A DNA stretch of 64,000 nt from Desulfovibrionaceae bacterium. Its GTDB lineage: Bacteria > Desulfobacterota > Desulfovibrionia > Desulfovibrionales > Desulfovibrionaceae. This document shows, one piece after another, positions 36,712-46,529 of this stretch; position 1 is the stretch's first letter, and every line of letters begins with the position of its first letter. Below the pieces are notes generated by a model, which was given only the letters and a program-made list of their open reading frames with translations, did no database searches and was not told the origin of the DNA. A program made the position numbers and the translations under genes. The stretch covers positions 62,001 through 126,000 of the forward strand of contig JAVHLG010000001.1 in NCBI GenBank assembly GCA_031082225.1, given 5' to 3'.

Positions 36712-37551
36712 TCAGGCCAGCGACACCGTCTCGAAGGTCATATCCGACAGATCGACCACCAGGAGCTTCCCGGCCAGTCGCGGCGGCCGCCCGGCCAGCA
36801 GGCGCAGCGCCTCGGCGGCCTGAAGCCCCGCCACCACCGTGACCCCGGCCGCCTGGCAGCCCAGGGCGTTTTCAGCCGGGTCGGCCGAGCCCCCGAGCAT
36901 ATCCCACAGGGCCGGGCCGCCGGGCAGCACCGTGGCCACATAGCCCATGTCCCCGGCCACGGCCGCCGTCACCAGGGGGATGCCCCGGGCCGCCGCCGCC
37001 CGGGCCAGGACCGGACGATCCGTCAGGCCCCCCAGGGCGTCCACAGCCGCCTGGACTCCGGCCAGGCAATCCGCCATGCCCGCCGCATCCAGAAAGGCCG
37101 CCCGGGCCGTGACCGTCACCGTGGGGTTGACCGCCGCCGCCCGGGCAAGCGCCGCCTCGGCCTTGGGACGCTCCAGGCGGCCGTCCTCGGCCAGAAGCTG
37201 GCGGTTCAGGTTCGATTCCTCAAAGGCGTCGCCGTCGGCCGCGACAATGGTCCCCACCCCGGTGCGGGCCACAATCTCCAGCACCGTGCCGCCAAGCCCG
37301 CCAAGCCCCACCAGGGCCACGGCGGAACGCAAGAGCCTGGCCTGTTCGGCCGTGGAATAGGCCATGAAATTACGCAGGTAGCGGCCGGGCAGGATGCCCG
37401 CATCCAGGGCCTTCGCGTCCACCTCCCGAACGGGCAGGGCATGCTCCCGGGCCAGGTCGGCGGCACAGGGACCGGACAACACCCGCACCGGCGTGCCGTC
37501 GGGCAGCGTGGCCGGGACGGCCCGGGCGGCGATGGCGCGGGAAAGGTCCAT
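36712..37551 (-). CDS. HesA/MoeB/ThiF family adenylyltransferase
   Basis: ALVGLGGLGGTVLEIVARTGVGTIVAADGDAFEESNLNRQLLAEDGRLERPKAEAALARAAAVNP. Confidence 0.92.
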   Translation of the reverse strand: MDLSRAIAARAVPATLPDGTPVRVLSGPCAADLAREHALPVREVDAKALDAGILPGRYLRNFMAYSTAEQARLLRSAVALVGLGGLGGTVLEIVARTGVGTIVAADGDAFEESNLNRQLLAEDGRLERPKAEAALARAAAVNPTVTVTARAAFLDAAGMADCLAGVQAAVDALGGLTDRPVLARAAAARGIPLVTAAVAGDMGYVATVLPGGPALWDMLGGSADPAENALGCQAAGVTVVAGLQAAEALRLLAGRPPRLAGKLLVVDLSDMTFETVSLA

Positions 37552-37552
37552 G

Positions 37553-37996
37553 TCAGCCGCCGCTTAAGGTGGGCAAAAAGGTCACGGCGTCGCCCGAAAA
37601 AAGAGGCGTCCAAAGGTCGGCGGGCGCGCCGTTTCGCAGGATGGTGGTGATCTTGGCGGCGGGAAGGCCCAGGGCGGCGGCCAGATCGGCCACGCGCGGG
37701 CCCGGTCCCGGCAGGCGCACGACGGCGCCGGACGCGGGCCGGTAGGCGGCCAGGGTGGCCAGGCATTTGACCGTGACCGTCACGGGGGCCGGGTCGGGCG
37801 GACCACTGGGGCCTGCCGATCCAGCCAGACCAGCCGATCCTGCCAGGGCTGTCGGGTCCGTCGGGCCAGTCGGGCCGTCCGCACCTTGGCTGCCGGGAGC
37901 GCTTCGCCTGTCCGGCGCGACCGCAACGTCCGCGACGTTTGCCGCGTCAGGGACGTCGGGGGTAACCGGGTCGGCCGGGGGGCAGGCGGCGGTCAT
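37553..37996 (-). CDS. MoaD/ThiS family protein with low-complexity N-terminal extension
   Basis: C-terminal VTVTVKCLATLAAYRPASGAVVRLPGPGPRVADLAAALGLPAAKITTILRNGAPADLWTPLFSGDAVTFLPTLSGG ending in GG. Confidence 0.85.
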   Translation of the reverse strand: MTAACPPADPVTPDVPDAANVADVAVAPDRRSAPGSQGADGPTGPTDPTALAGSAGLAGSAGPSGPPDPAPVTVTVKCLATLAAYRPASGAVVRLPGPGPRVADLAAALGLPAAKITTILRNGAPADLWTPLFSGDAVTFLPTLSGG

Positions 37997-38000
37997 GGGC

Positions 38001-38291
38001 CTATTCCGGCAGATCGACCCATGTCTGGAGGGCGGCGATGATCTTTTTGGCCTGGTCGCGGCTGGAGATGGCGAACTTGGACTGGGGGCGGTATTCGTCG
38101 TTCTGCTTCCGGTAGCGGCGGATGATGTAGCGATCCGGGCCGTAGTCTTCGCGCTTCTGGTCCCACTGGGTGAAGCGGAAAATGATGGTGGTCCAGGCCC
38201 CCTTGGAGAGCACGACCTTGTCCAGTTCCTTGACCTTCAGGAGGCCGTCTTCTTCGTAATTGATGGTGATGTCGTCGATGGTGGCGGCCAT
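38001..38291 (-). CDS. Small conserved hypothetical protein next to MoaD/HesA genes
   Basis: MAATIDDITINYEEDGLLKVKELDKVVLSKGAWTTIIFRFTQWDQKREDYGPDRYIIRRYRKQ; compact operon. Confidence 0.8.
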   Translation of the reverse strand: MAATIDDITINYEEDGLLKVKELDKVVLSKGAWTTIIFRFTQWDQKREDYGPDRYIIRRYRKQNDEYRPQSKFAISSRDQAKKIIAALQTWVDLPE

Positions 38292-38332
38292 GGGGGTTCC
38301 TTCGAGTAAAATGGGGCGGCCAGGCGGTCGCG

Positions 38333-38845
38333 TCAGCAGGACGTGGGCCTGGACTCGTGCTGGGAGGCGTGCTCCCGGTGTTTCTCGGCCAGGCGGACCT
38401 CGCGCCGGGCCTTGGCCTCGCGGTTGCGGCGGCAGTCGTCCGCCGTCTCCAGGATCAGTTCCGGCACGGGCGTGGGACGACGGTCCTGGTCCAGAGCCAC
38501 GTAGGTCAGATAGGCGGAGCCCGTGTGGCGGATCTCCCCGGAGATCAGATCCTCGGCCTCCACCCGCACCCCGATCTCCATGGAGGTGCGTCCGGCGTAG
38601 TTGACGCTGGCCTTGAAGATCACCACCTCGCCGATGAACGCGGGCTTTAAGAAGTCCATGCGGTCAAAGGAGGCCGTGACCACGGCCGTGCGGCAGTGGC
38701 GCATGGCCGCGATGCTCCCGGCGGTGTCGATGCATTTGAGGATGACCCCGCCGTGGACGTTGCCCGCCGGGTTGGCGTCCTGGGGCAGCATGCGCTGCAA
38801 GACCACGGCCTGGCTCTCGGAGACGGGTTTGCCCGGCCTAGTCAT
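38333..38845 (-). CDS. Acyl-CoA thioesterase (hotdog fold)
   Basis: MLPQDANPAGNVHGGVILKCIDTAGSIAAMRHCRTAVVTASFDRMDFLKPAFIGEVVIFKASVNYAGRTSMEIGVRVEAEDL. Confidence 0.93.
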   Translation of the reverse strand: MTRPGKPVSESQAVVLQRMLPQDANPAGNVHGGVILKCIDTAGSIAAMRHCRTAVVTASFDRMDFLKPAFIGEVVIFKASVNYAGRTSMEIGVRVEAEDLISGEIRHTGSAYLTYVALDQDRRPTPVPELILETADDCRRNREAKARREVRLAEKHREHASQHESRPTSC

Positions 38846-39074
38846 TGATGTCGTACCCCTTGTGGCGCATGCACTCGTCCACGATCTGCTCCTGCCGGTC
38901 CTTGGCCAGACCCGGGTCGGTCATGGTCCCGGTGGAGACGTAGGCCTGGTTCTGGCAGTCGAGGTAGTCGCGTTCTGTGGCGGCGCGGGTGTCGTAGTCC
39001 GGGGAGTTCTTGGCGGAACAGCCTAGGGCGGCACAAATCATGACCAGGGTGACCGAGGCGAAAAACCGACGCAT
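38838..39074 (-). CDS. Small lipoprotein
   Basis: MRRFFASVTLVMICAALGCSAKNSPDYDTRAATERDYLDCQNQAYVSTGTMTDPGLAKDRQEQIVDECMRHKGYDIND. Confidence 0.75.
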   Translation of the reverse strand: MRRFFASVTLVMICAALGCSAKNSPDYDTRAATERDYLDCQNQAYVSTGTMTDPGLAKDRQEQIVDECMRHKGYDIND

Positions 39075-39307
39075 GGAGGTGCTCCCGATGGGCGTTGTGC
39101 CCGGTGGTGCGCCGACACGACGGAGGATGCCGGACACTTTCCAGGTTCATACCGTCGGCGGCACGGCCGGTCAACTGGGGAAACGCCGACGCCTCCCTGG
39201 GAAAACCCGGAATCGGCCCTTGATATTTCTTCCCGCTTATGCCCAACTGCATGGGCGTCAAAGGCCTCTCCCTCCTCAACCCTCCTGCGTGCGTATCGGA
39301 GGCGACC

Positions 39308-40429
39308 ATGAGCAGGGCCGAACGGATCGTGACCACCCTCCTGTCGCGGGCCGGGATCACCGTCAACGGACCAAACCCCTGGGACATCCGCGTCCACAAC
39401 CCGGACCTGCATTCCCGCGTCCTGCGCGACAAGAACCTGGGCCTGGGCGAGGCCTACATGGAAGGCTGGTGGGACTGCGCCCGCCTGGACGAGTTGTTTT
39501 GCCGTCTGTGCGCCGCCGGGCTGGACGTCTGGGCCGAAAAAAGCCCTCGGATTCTTTTCGACCTGTTTCTGGAGCGGCTCACGAACCGCCAGTCGCGGCG
39601 CAAATCCAAAGCCGTGGCAAAGCGTCACTACGACCTGGGCAACGACATGTTCTTGTCCTGGCTCGACCCCCACAACCAGTACAGTTGCGCCTATTTCGCC
39701 GGAACCGACGACCTGGAGACGGCCCAAAGGCAAAAACTCGACCTCATCCGCCGCAAGCTCGACATCCGGTCCGGAGAGTCCGTCCTGGACATCGGGTGCG
39801 GCTGGGGCGGCCTGGCCGCGTACCTGGCCGAACACTGCGGCTGCACCGTGACCGGGGCGAACATCTCGCGCCAACAGGCGGCCCACGCCACGGCGTGCGC
39901 CAGGGCGCGGGGCCTGGCGGTGAAGATCCTCGAACGCGACTACCGCGACCTGGCGGGCCGGTTCGACAAGGTCGTTTCCGTGGGCATGTTCGAGCATGTG
40001 GGCCAGAAAAACCACCGGGGCTTCATGCAGGCCGTCAGCCGCAGCCTGCGCCACGGCGGGACGTTCCTTTTGCACACCATCGCCGCCAACGTCTCGGCCG
40101 TCGGCTGCGATCCCTGGATCCGCAAATACATCTTTCCCGGCGGATCCCTGCCCTCCCTGGCCCAGATTGCCCGGGCCGCCGAGGGGCTTTTCGTCATCGA
40201 GGACGCCCACAACCTGGGCCCCCACTACGACAAGACCCTCATGGCCTGGCACGAACGCTTCCAGGCCGCCTGGCCTGACCTGCGGCAGCGGTTTCCGGAT
40301 CGCTTCCGGCGCATGTGGGACTATTATCTGTTGTCCTGCGCCGGGGCCTTCCGGGCCCGGGTCCTGCAACTGTGGCAACTGGTCATGACCAAGCCCGGCA
40401 CGCCGCAGCCGCCGTGCCGGGTGGCGTGA
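39308..40429 (+). CDS. cfa: Cyclopropane-fatty-acyl-phospholipid synthase
   Basis: HYDLGNDMFLSWLDPHNQYSCAYF, VLDIGCGWGGLAAYLAEHCGCTVTGANIS, YRDLAGRFDKVVSVGMFEHVGQKNHRGFM. Confidence 0.95.
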   Translation: MSRAERIVTTLLSRAGITVNGPNPWDIRVHNPDLHSRVLRDKNLGLGEAYMEGWWDCARLDELFCRLCAAGLDVWAEKSPRILFDLFLERLTNRQSRRKSKAVAKRHYDLGNDMFLSWLDPHNQYSCAYFAGTDDLETAQRQKLDLIRRKLDIRSGESVLDIGCGWGGLAAYLAEHCGCTVTGANISRQQAAHATACARARGLAVKILERDYRDLAGRFDKVVSVGMFEHVGQKNHRGFMQAVSRSLRHGGTFLLHTIAANVSAVGCDPWIRKYIFPGGSLPSLAQIARAAEGLFVIEDAHNLGPHYDKTLMAWHERFQAAWPDLRQRFPDRFRRMWDYYLLSCAGAFRARVLQLWQLVMTKPGTPQPPCRVA

Positions 40430-40631
40430 GGCGCATGCCCCGCCACGCGGCGCCGCATATCATGGCCTGATCCTCACTAACGTCTCCCTCAACGGCTTTT
40501 TTCTTTCCGAAAAACGTATTATGATTCGTGCCGGTTAAGCGGCCATCCCTGGCCTGTCAGAGCCGTGCCGACACCACGCGACCCCGGCCAGGGTCAGCCC
40601 GCAACGCAATCCAGGACACATGGAGTAACCC

Positions 40632-41717
40632 TTGCTCGCCGTAACACGTGAAGTCCATCTGCATTGCGATGTCATAAGCCTGGACCCCCTGGTCATCGTG
40701 GGATTCGGATCACCAAGTCCCAACTACCCTGCTTTGACCCTGAGCCATGCGTTACGGAATAAAAAGGTCTATTACATTTTTTGGTCCTGGTGGACACTAC
40801 AGGATAATGCCGAATTGTTTAGGACGGTAAACAGCTATAACCATCTTCGCACATACTATCCGCAACACGAAATACACATCATGGCGAATGATCACGTCGA
40901 CTTGATTCTTCTAGAAAAATGCGGTATTAACTCAACATTTTGCCATCAAAACGCATTCCTTGACCAACGTTTATTCCACATCATCGATGGATCTCCGAAG
41001 GAATATGACGCCATATACAACGCAAGACTGAACAGCTTCAAAAGACATATCCTTGCATCAAAATTATGTATCGTCGGCCTGATCTATTATTCGCCTACAA
41101 AAGAAAAACAGGAAGGGCTCGCATACAAAGAGGAGCTCAAGAAAAATCTTCCGAACGCCATTTTTTTAAATGAACACCCCGAAACAGGTGGTGACAGATT
41201 CTTGTCGTCACAGGAAATATGTCAGCTATATAACAAGTCGAAAGTTGGATTATGCCTCTCCGCCCTTGAAGGAGGGATGTACGCCGCGACGGAATATCTG
41301 TTGTGCGGCATTCCTGTCGTCAGCACACACAATATCGGGGGGAGGGACTATTTCCTGGACAAAGATTTCGCACGACTCGTCGACCCGGATCCCGACTCCG
41401 TTGCCGATGCGACATACAGCCTGATTTCAGAAAAAATCTCCTCCAAAGAAATCAGGCACCGCACCCTGCTGAAAATGCTCAAGCAGAGACAGATTTTCAT
41501 GGATCACGTCCAAACCATCTTTGACAAGGAAAACGCCGGAAGAAACTTCGCCGACGAATGGGATGTGGTTTTCAAGAACAAACTGTTGGTCTGGGGCATC
41601 CCGAACTGGCAGGTGCTTGAATACATAAGGGCGAACGAAGGACACCAGGGGCCGCTCAAAACGCCGCTTGCGCGGCGGTATGGCGTGACGGTCCCGGACA
41701 ATTTCGAGTGGGAATAG
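40632..41717 (+). CDS. Glycosyltransferase-like protein, lower-GC gene
   Basis: TTG start; SKVGLCLSALEGGMYAATEYLLCGIPVVSTHNIGGRDYFLDKDFARLVDPDPDSVADA GT-B C-terminal signature. Confidence 0.82.
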   Translation: MLAVTREVHLHCDVISLDPLVIVGFGSPSPNYPALTLSHALRNKKVYYIFWSWWTLQDNAELFRTVNSYNHLRTYYPQHEIHIMANDHVDLILLEKCGINSTFCHQNAFLDQRLFHIIDGSPKEYDAIYNARLNSFKRHILASKLCIVGLIYYSPTKEKQEGLAYKEELKKNLPNAIFLNEHPETGGDRFLSSQEICQLYNKSKVGLCLSALEGGMYAATEYLLCGIPVVSTHNIGGRDYFLDKDFARLVDPDPDSVADATYSLISEKISSKEIRHRTLLKMLKQRQIFMDHVQTIFDKENAGRNFADEWDVVFKNKLLVWGIPNWQVLEYIRANEGHQGPLKTPLARRYGVTVPDNFEWE

Positions 41718-41780
41718 GAAGCGGATGTATTGGCAAGGTTCCCTGGACCGGCCGCCGCCCGCAAGCCCGATCCGGCGCGC

Positions 41781-43100
41781 CTACTTCACGGCGGCGATCT
41801 TGGCCAGGGCCGCGAAGCACTCCTCCAGGGGCGCGGGTTCGCCCACGTCCTGGCGCAGATAGATGTTGATGGGCTCGATCATGGCCAGGGCCCGGTCGAT
41901 GTCCGGATTCGAGCCCCTGGCGTAGGCCCCGATGTTCACCATGTCCTCCACCCGGCGGTAGGTGGCCAGAAGCCGCAAAAGCGCCTTGCCCGCCTCGCGC
42001 TGCTCCGGCGTGGTCACGTCCGTGCGCAGACGGCTGATGCTTTTTAAGACGTCGATGGCCGGGAAATGGCTCTGGTCGGCCAAATCGCGGGTGAGCACGA
42101 TGTGCCCGTCCAGGATGGACCGGGTGGAGTCGGCGATGGGCTCGGTGAAGTCGTCGCCGTCCACCAGCACGGTATAGATGCCGGTGATGGAGCCGGATTT
42201 GTTTTTTCCGGCCCGCTCCAGAAGCTTGGGCAGATGGGCGAAGACCGAGGGCGTATAGCCCCGGGTGGTGGGCGGCTCCCCGGCCGCCAGCCCCACCTCG
42301 CGCCCGGCCATGGCGAAGCGGGTCACGGAGTCCATCATAAGGATCACGTCCGCGCCCTCGTCCCGGAAATATTCGGCCATGGCCGTGGCCGCGTAGGCCG
42401 CACGCATGCGGATCAGCGGGCTCTGGTCCGAGGTGGCGATGACCAGCACCGACCGGGCCAACCCCTCGGGGCCCAGATCCTTTTCAATAAATTCCAAGAC
42501 CTCGCGGCCGCGTTCGCCAACAAGGCCAATGACGTTAACGTCGGCCTTGGTGCCCCGGGCGATCATGCCCATGAGCGTCGATTTTCCGACGCCCGAACCA
42601 GCCATGATGCCTACCCGCTGGCCCTTGCCCAGGGTCAACAGACCGTTGATGGCCCGCACCCCCACGTCCAGGGGCTCGGAGATGCGCGGCCGCTCCAGGG
42701 GACTGGGCGGATCGGCGAAGATGGGGCGGAATTTCCGGGGGAAGAGGGGACCGATCTCGTCGATGGGGTTGCCGAAGGCGTCCACGGTGCGGCCCAAAAA
42801 CCGGTGTCCCACGGGCATAAGCGGCGGCGTGGAGGTGTTTTTGATGAGCGTGCCGGGACTGATGCCGCGCATGTCGCCGTAGGGCATGAACAGGCAGGCC
42901 CCGTCGCGAAACCCCACCACCTCGGCCGGAATCTCCGCGCCCCGGGCGTCGTCGGGCATAAGTCGGCACACGGACCCGATGGGGGCCTTGATGCCCCGGC
43001 CCTCGGCGATAAGGCCCACCACCTTGGTCACCTTGCCGAAGGTCTGGGCCGGCTGCATGTCGGAGAGGACGCTGATCAGGGCCTTGGCGTCAAGTTCCAT
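41781..43100 (-). CDS. fliI: Flagellar export ATPase FliI
   Basis: GQRVGIMAGSGVGKSTLMGMIARGTKADVNVIGLVGERGREVLEFIEKDLG...DSVTRFAMAGREVGLAAGEPPTTRGYTPSVFAHLPKLLERAG. Confidence 0.96.
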   Translation of the reverse strand: MELDAKALISVLSDMQPAQTFGKVTKVVGLIAEGRGIKAPIGSVCRLMPDDARGAEIPAEVVGFRDGACLFMPYGDMRGISPGTLIKNTSTPPLMPVGHRFLGRTVDAFGNPIDEIGPLFPRKFRPIFADPPSPLERPRISEPLDVGVRAINGLLTLGKGQRVGIMAGSGVGKSTLMGMIARGTKADVNVIGLVGERGREVLEFIEKDLGPEGLARSVLVIATSDQSPLIRMRAAYAATAMAEYFRDEGADVILMMDSVTRFAMAGREVGLAAGEPPTTRGYTPSVFAHLPKLLERAGKNKSGSITGIYTVLVDGDDFTEPIADSTRSILDGHIVLTRDLADQSHFPAIDVLKSISRLRTDVTTPEQREAGKALLRLLATYRRVEDMVNIGAYARGSNPDIDRALAMIEPINIYLRQDVGEPAPLEECFAALAKIAAVK

Positions 43101-43860
43101 GGCCGTCGTCCGCCGCCGCGCCGTCGGCCTCGGGACGGGCCGAGAGCTGGTCGAAGACGCGCTCCACCTCGGCGAAACGGCTGTTCACGGTGTTGTCCAC
43201 CATGCCGTCGCGGCTCTCCAGCCGCACGCCCCCGGGCACAAGCCCGGCGTCGCCGCGAATCTGCCAGCCCTCCAGACCCTGCCGGGTCCGGGCGGCCCGG
43301 GCCAGAAGCTCCTCCATCATGGGCGCGTCGTCGGGGTGCACCACCACGGACAGCCCGGTGCGGCTGTCGATGAGATCCAGGGCCTCGTCCAGCAGGGAGG
43401 ACAGGATCTCCCGGCGGGCGTCGTCCAAAAGGATGCCGAAGGATTTTTCCAGGGCCAGGCGCAAAAGCGTGACGAAATCCTGACGGTAGCCCTCCCACAG
43501 GGACTTGCGGTCGCCCTGGATTGCGGCCAGGGTCTCGCCGAAGGCCTTGCCCATCTCGTCCACATGGGCCTCGAACTGGGTCTGGGCCTGCGCCGTGCCC
43601 TGGGCCAGGCCCTCCTCCCGGGCGGCGGCGCGGATCTGGTCGGCTTCGGTCATGGCCCTGGCGATGATCTCCTTGGCCATGTCCTGGGCCTTGGCCCTGG
43701 TGCGTTCCCAAAATTCGGCCTCCATGCGCTCGAAGGGAAACGGCGTCCGCCGGGCCTCGATCTCGGCCACGGTGGTCTCCTGGGGTCCGGCGGCGCCGAT
43801 GCCCATGACCACCCGGCCGGTGGCCTGGGGGATGCCCCCGCCGGGACTAGACAAAGACAT
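43090..43860 (-). CDS. fliH: Flagellar assembly protein FliH
   Basis: Between fliG and fliI; charged coiled region and LVPGGVRLESRDGMVDNTVNSRFAEVERVFDQL. Confidence 0.88.
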   Translation of the reverse strand: MSLSSPGGGIPQATGRVVMGIGAAGPQETTVAEIEARRTPFPFERMEAEFWERTRAKAQDMAKEIIARAMTEADQIRAAAREEGLAQGTAQAQTQFEAHVDEMGKAFGETLAAIQGDRKSLWEGYRQDFVTLLRLALEKSFGILLDDARREILSSLLDEALDLIDSRTGLSVVVHPDDAPMMEELLARAARTRQGLEGWQIRGDAGLVPGGVRLESRDGMVDNTVNSRFAEVERVFDQLSARPEADGAAADDGHGT

Positions 43861-44845
43861 CTCCGCCTCCGCGCCCTATGGCGATCTTGCCCTCGGCCTC
43901 CAGGCGGCGCACGGTCTTGACCACGTTTTGCTGGGAACTCTCCACGTCCGAGAGCTTCACCGGCCCCATGATCTCCAGATCCTCCTGGATCATGGTGGCG
44001 GCACGTTCGGAGAGGTTCTTGAAGAACTTTTCCTTGAGCTCGTCGCTGGCCCCCTTGAGGGCCTGGGTCAGTTCCTCGTTGGAGACCTCCTTGAGCAGTT
44101 CGCGGATGCCCCGGTCGTCCAGGGCCTTGATGTCCTCGAACACGAACATGAGGTTGCGGATGTCCTCGGCCATCTGGGCGGACTCCTCCTCGATCTCCGA
44201 GAGGACTTCCTCCTCGGTGGCCCGGTCCACGGCGTTTAAGATCTCGGCCACGGCCGTGACCCCGCCCACCTTCTTGCCTTCCTTGCCGCCCATGGCGATG
44301 AGCTGGTTCTGCAACACCTTGTCCACCTCCATGAGCATTTCCTCGGCCACGGCCTCCAGGCGCGACAGGCGCATGAGCACCTCGGCCCGCACGCCCGAGG
44401 GCAGGTTCTGGAGGAGCTCGGCGGCCTGATCCGGATGCAGGTGGCCAAGGATCAGGGCCAGGGTCTGGGGATGCTCGTTGCGAAGAATCTGGGCCAGGAT
44501 GCGCGGGCTGACGTTGCCCAGTTCCTGGAAAGGCGTGGGCCCGGTGTCGATTTCCAGGGAATCGAGGATGTACTTGGCCGTGTCCGCGTCCAGGGTCTTG
44601 CCCAGAAGCTGGCGCACCTGATCCGGCCCGCCCACCACCATCTCCTTGCCGAACTGCATGTTTTCGTTGAATTCGTGAACAATCTCCTCGACCTGTTCCT
44701 TGGGAACGGTGTCCATGTCCAGCATGGCCTTGGAGATGCGTGCGATGTCCCGGCGATCCAGGCGCTTGAACACCTCGCCGGTGAACTTGTCGCCAAGCGC
44801 CAGGCACAGCACGGCGGTTTTCTGGGGACCGGAGAAAGCGGCCAT
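43847..44845 (-). CDS. fliG: Flagellar motor switch protein FliG
   Basis: SGPQKTAVLCLALGDKFTGEVFKRLD...NEHPQTLALILGHLHPDQAAELLQNLP...MFVFEDIKALDDRGIRELLKEVSNEELTQALKGAS. Confidence 0.96.
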   Translation of the reverse strand: MAAFSGPQKTAVLCLALGDKFTGEVFKRLDRRDIARISKAMLDMDTVPKEQVEEIVHEFNENMQFGKEMVVGGPDQVRQLLGKTLDADTAKYILDSLEIDTGPTPFQELGNVSPRILAQILRNEHPQTLALILGHLHPDQAAELLQNLPSGVRAEVLMRLSRLEAVAEEMLMEVDKVLQNQLIAMGGKEGKKVGGVTAVAEILNAVDRATEEEVLSEIEEESAQMAEDIRNLMFVFEDIKALDDRGIRELLKEVSNEELTQALKGASDELKEKFFKNLSERAATMIQEDLEIMGPVKLSDVESSQQNVVKTVRRLEAEGKIAIGRGGGDVFV

Positions 44846-44851
44846 GACGTC

Positions 44852-46483
44852 CTACGCCTCCTGCTTGAGCCAGCTTTTGAGCACGGTGATGGACTGTTCC
44901 ACATTCTCCTCGAAGAGCTGCAAGGCCAGGGCCTTGGCCAGCTCGAACCGCTTGGATTCCTCGATGACGCCGACTTCCTCTTCCTCGGGTTCTCCCAGGG
45001 CCATGCGAGCCTCTCCTTCGGGCAGACGATCCAGGGTTTCGATGCCTTCCTCCGACACCCGGGGCCGGATAAGGGCCATGACCACGGGCCGCACCACCAG
45101 GATCAGGAACAGGAAGATCAGAAGGCCGTTCAAAAAGGGCTTGCCGAGCCGCTGGGCGTATTCCAGCATGGTCTCCATCAGGCTCGGTTCGCCGGAAAGG
45201 TCCGGGGAGCCGAACTCGAAGCTCGACACCTCCACCTCGTCGCCGCGTCCGGAGTTCACGCCCGCCGCCTTGGACACCAGGGCCCGGATGCGCTCCAGTT
45301 CCTCGGCCGAGCGCGGGGTGAACACGGGCGCGGGCGCGCCTTCCACCGTGGCATACGTCCCGTCCACGATAACCGCGATGGTTTGGCGATTCAAGCCTCC
45401 CATGGAGGTGACGATGTTTTGTTCTTCCTTGTTGATCTCGTAGTTGGTGGTGCGGTTCTCCCGGCTGGACTTCTGAGTGGATTCGGTGCCCGAGAAGCCG
45501 TCGCCGCGAAAATTCGTGTTGGGAACGGCTGCGCCGCCCTGGGGGGTGGTGATGGCCGCGTCCTCGACCATGGCCGAACCGGAGGTGGATTCCTCGCTGC
45601 GCTGTTCGCTGCGCACCACGGTGGCGTCGGGATCGTAGGACTCCTTGCGGATGGTGCGCTGGTTGAAGTCCAGGTCGGCGTTGACCTTGACCATGGCCCG
45701 GCCGGGGCCCACGATGGGCGTGAGCAACTGCTCGATGCGGTTTTCCAGGTTGGCTTCGTAGGTGTTTTTGTATTCCAGTTGCGAGGTGGTCATGCCTTCC
45801 AGGGTGCTGTCCCCGGAGGGCTGGTACAGGACCAGGCCGTTGGTGTCGGTGACGGTGACCCGATCCGCCGTCAGACCCTCGACGGACATGGCCACCAGAT
45901 TGACGATCCCCAGCAGCTGCTTGTTGTCCAGGCGCTGCCCCGGCTTGAGGGTCAGGACCACCGAGGCCGACGCGGGCTTCTGGTCCTCGATGAAAAGGCT
46001 CTTGTGGGGCAGGACCAGGTGGATGCGGACCTTTTCCACCTGGGGGAACTCGGAGATGGTCCGGGACAGCTCGCCCTGCATGGCCCGCTGGTAGTTGATG
46101 CGCTGGACGAAATCCGTCTGCCCGACCTTGAGCGCGTCGAACAGCTCGAAGCCCACGCCCGAGCCGTGCATGACCCCCTCTCCGGCGATGCGCAGGCGCT
46201 GCTCGTAGACCATGTCCTCGGGAACCAGGACGGTCGCGCCGTTGTCCTGGAGTTGGTAGGGAACCTTCGAGGACGCGAGCTGCTCCGTCACCCGGGCGGC
46301 GTCTTCCGGGGAAAGCCGGGAATACAGCACCCGGTATTCCACCTTGTTGAGAAATACCAGCATGAGCAGAAAGGCCAGGACCACCGAAACGGCCAGCCCG
46401 CTCATCATGATGCGTTGGGCCAGGGTGCGGTCGGACCAGAAGCGGGCGATCATCTCCCAGTATTTTGCGATGGCGGGGGGCAT
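44852..46483 (-). CDS. fliF: Flagellar M-ring protein FliF
   Basis: YRVLYSRLSPEDAARVTEQLASSKVPYQLQDNGATVLVPEDMVYEQRLRIAGEG...FVQRINYQRAMQGELSRTISEFPQVEKVRIHLVLP. Confidence 0.96.
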   Translation of the reverse strand: MPPAIAKYWEMIARFWSDRTLAQRIMMSGLAVSVVLAFLLMLVFLNKVEYRVLYSRLSPEDAARVTEQLASSKVPYQLQDNGATVLVPEDMVYEQRLRIAGEGVMHGSGVGFELFDALKVGQTDFVQRINYQRAMQGELSRTISEFPQVEKVRIHLVLPHKSLFIEDQKPASASVVLTLKPGQRLDNKQLLGIVNLVAMSVEGLTADRVTVTDTNGLVLYQPSGDSTLEGMTTSQLEYKNTYEANLENRIEQLLTPIVGPGRAMVKVNADLDFNQRTIRKESYDPDATVVRSEQRSEESTSGSAMVEDAAITTPQGGAAVPNTNFRGDGFSGTESTQKSSRENRTTNYEINKEEQNIVTSMGGLNRQTIAVIVDGTYATVEGAPAPVFTPRSAEELERIRALVSKAAGVNSGRGDEVEVSSFEFGSPDLSGEPSLMETMLEYAQRLGKPFLNGLLIFLFLILVVRPVVMALIRPRVSEEGIETLDRLPEGEARMALGEPEEEEVGVIEESKRFELAKALALQLFEENVEQSITVLKSWLKQEA

Positions 46484-46529
46484 GCGGCGTCTCCGGTGCG
46501 TCTTGGGTTGTCAATTTCCGGGGTGCGGC

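Noticed and set aside
43650-46514. Minus-strand ORF 954 aa spanning fliF-fliG-fliH
   Set aside because: Same strand but wrong frame over three well-supported flagellar genes
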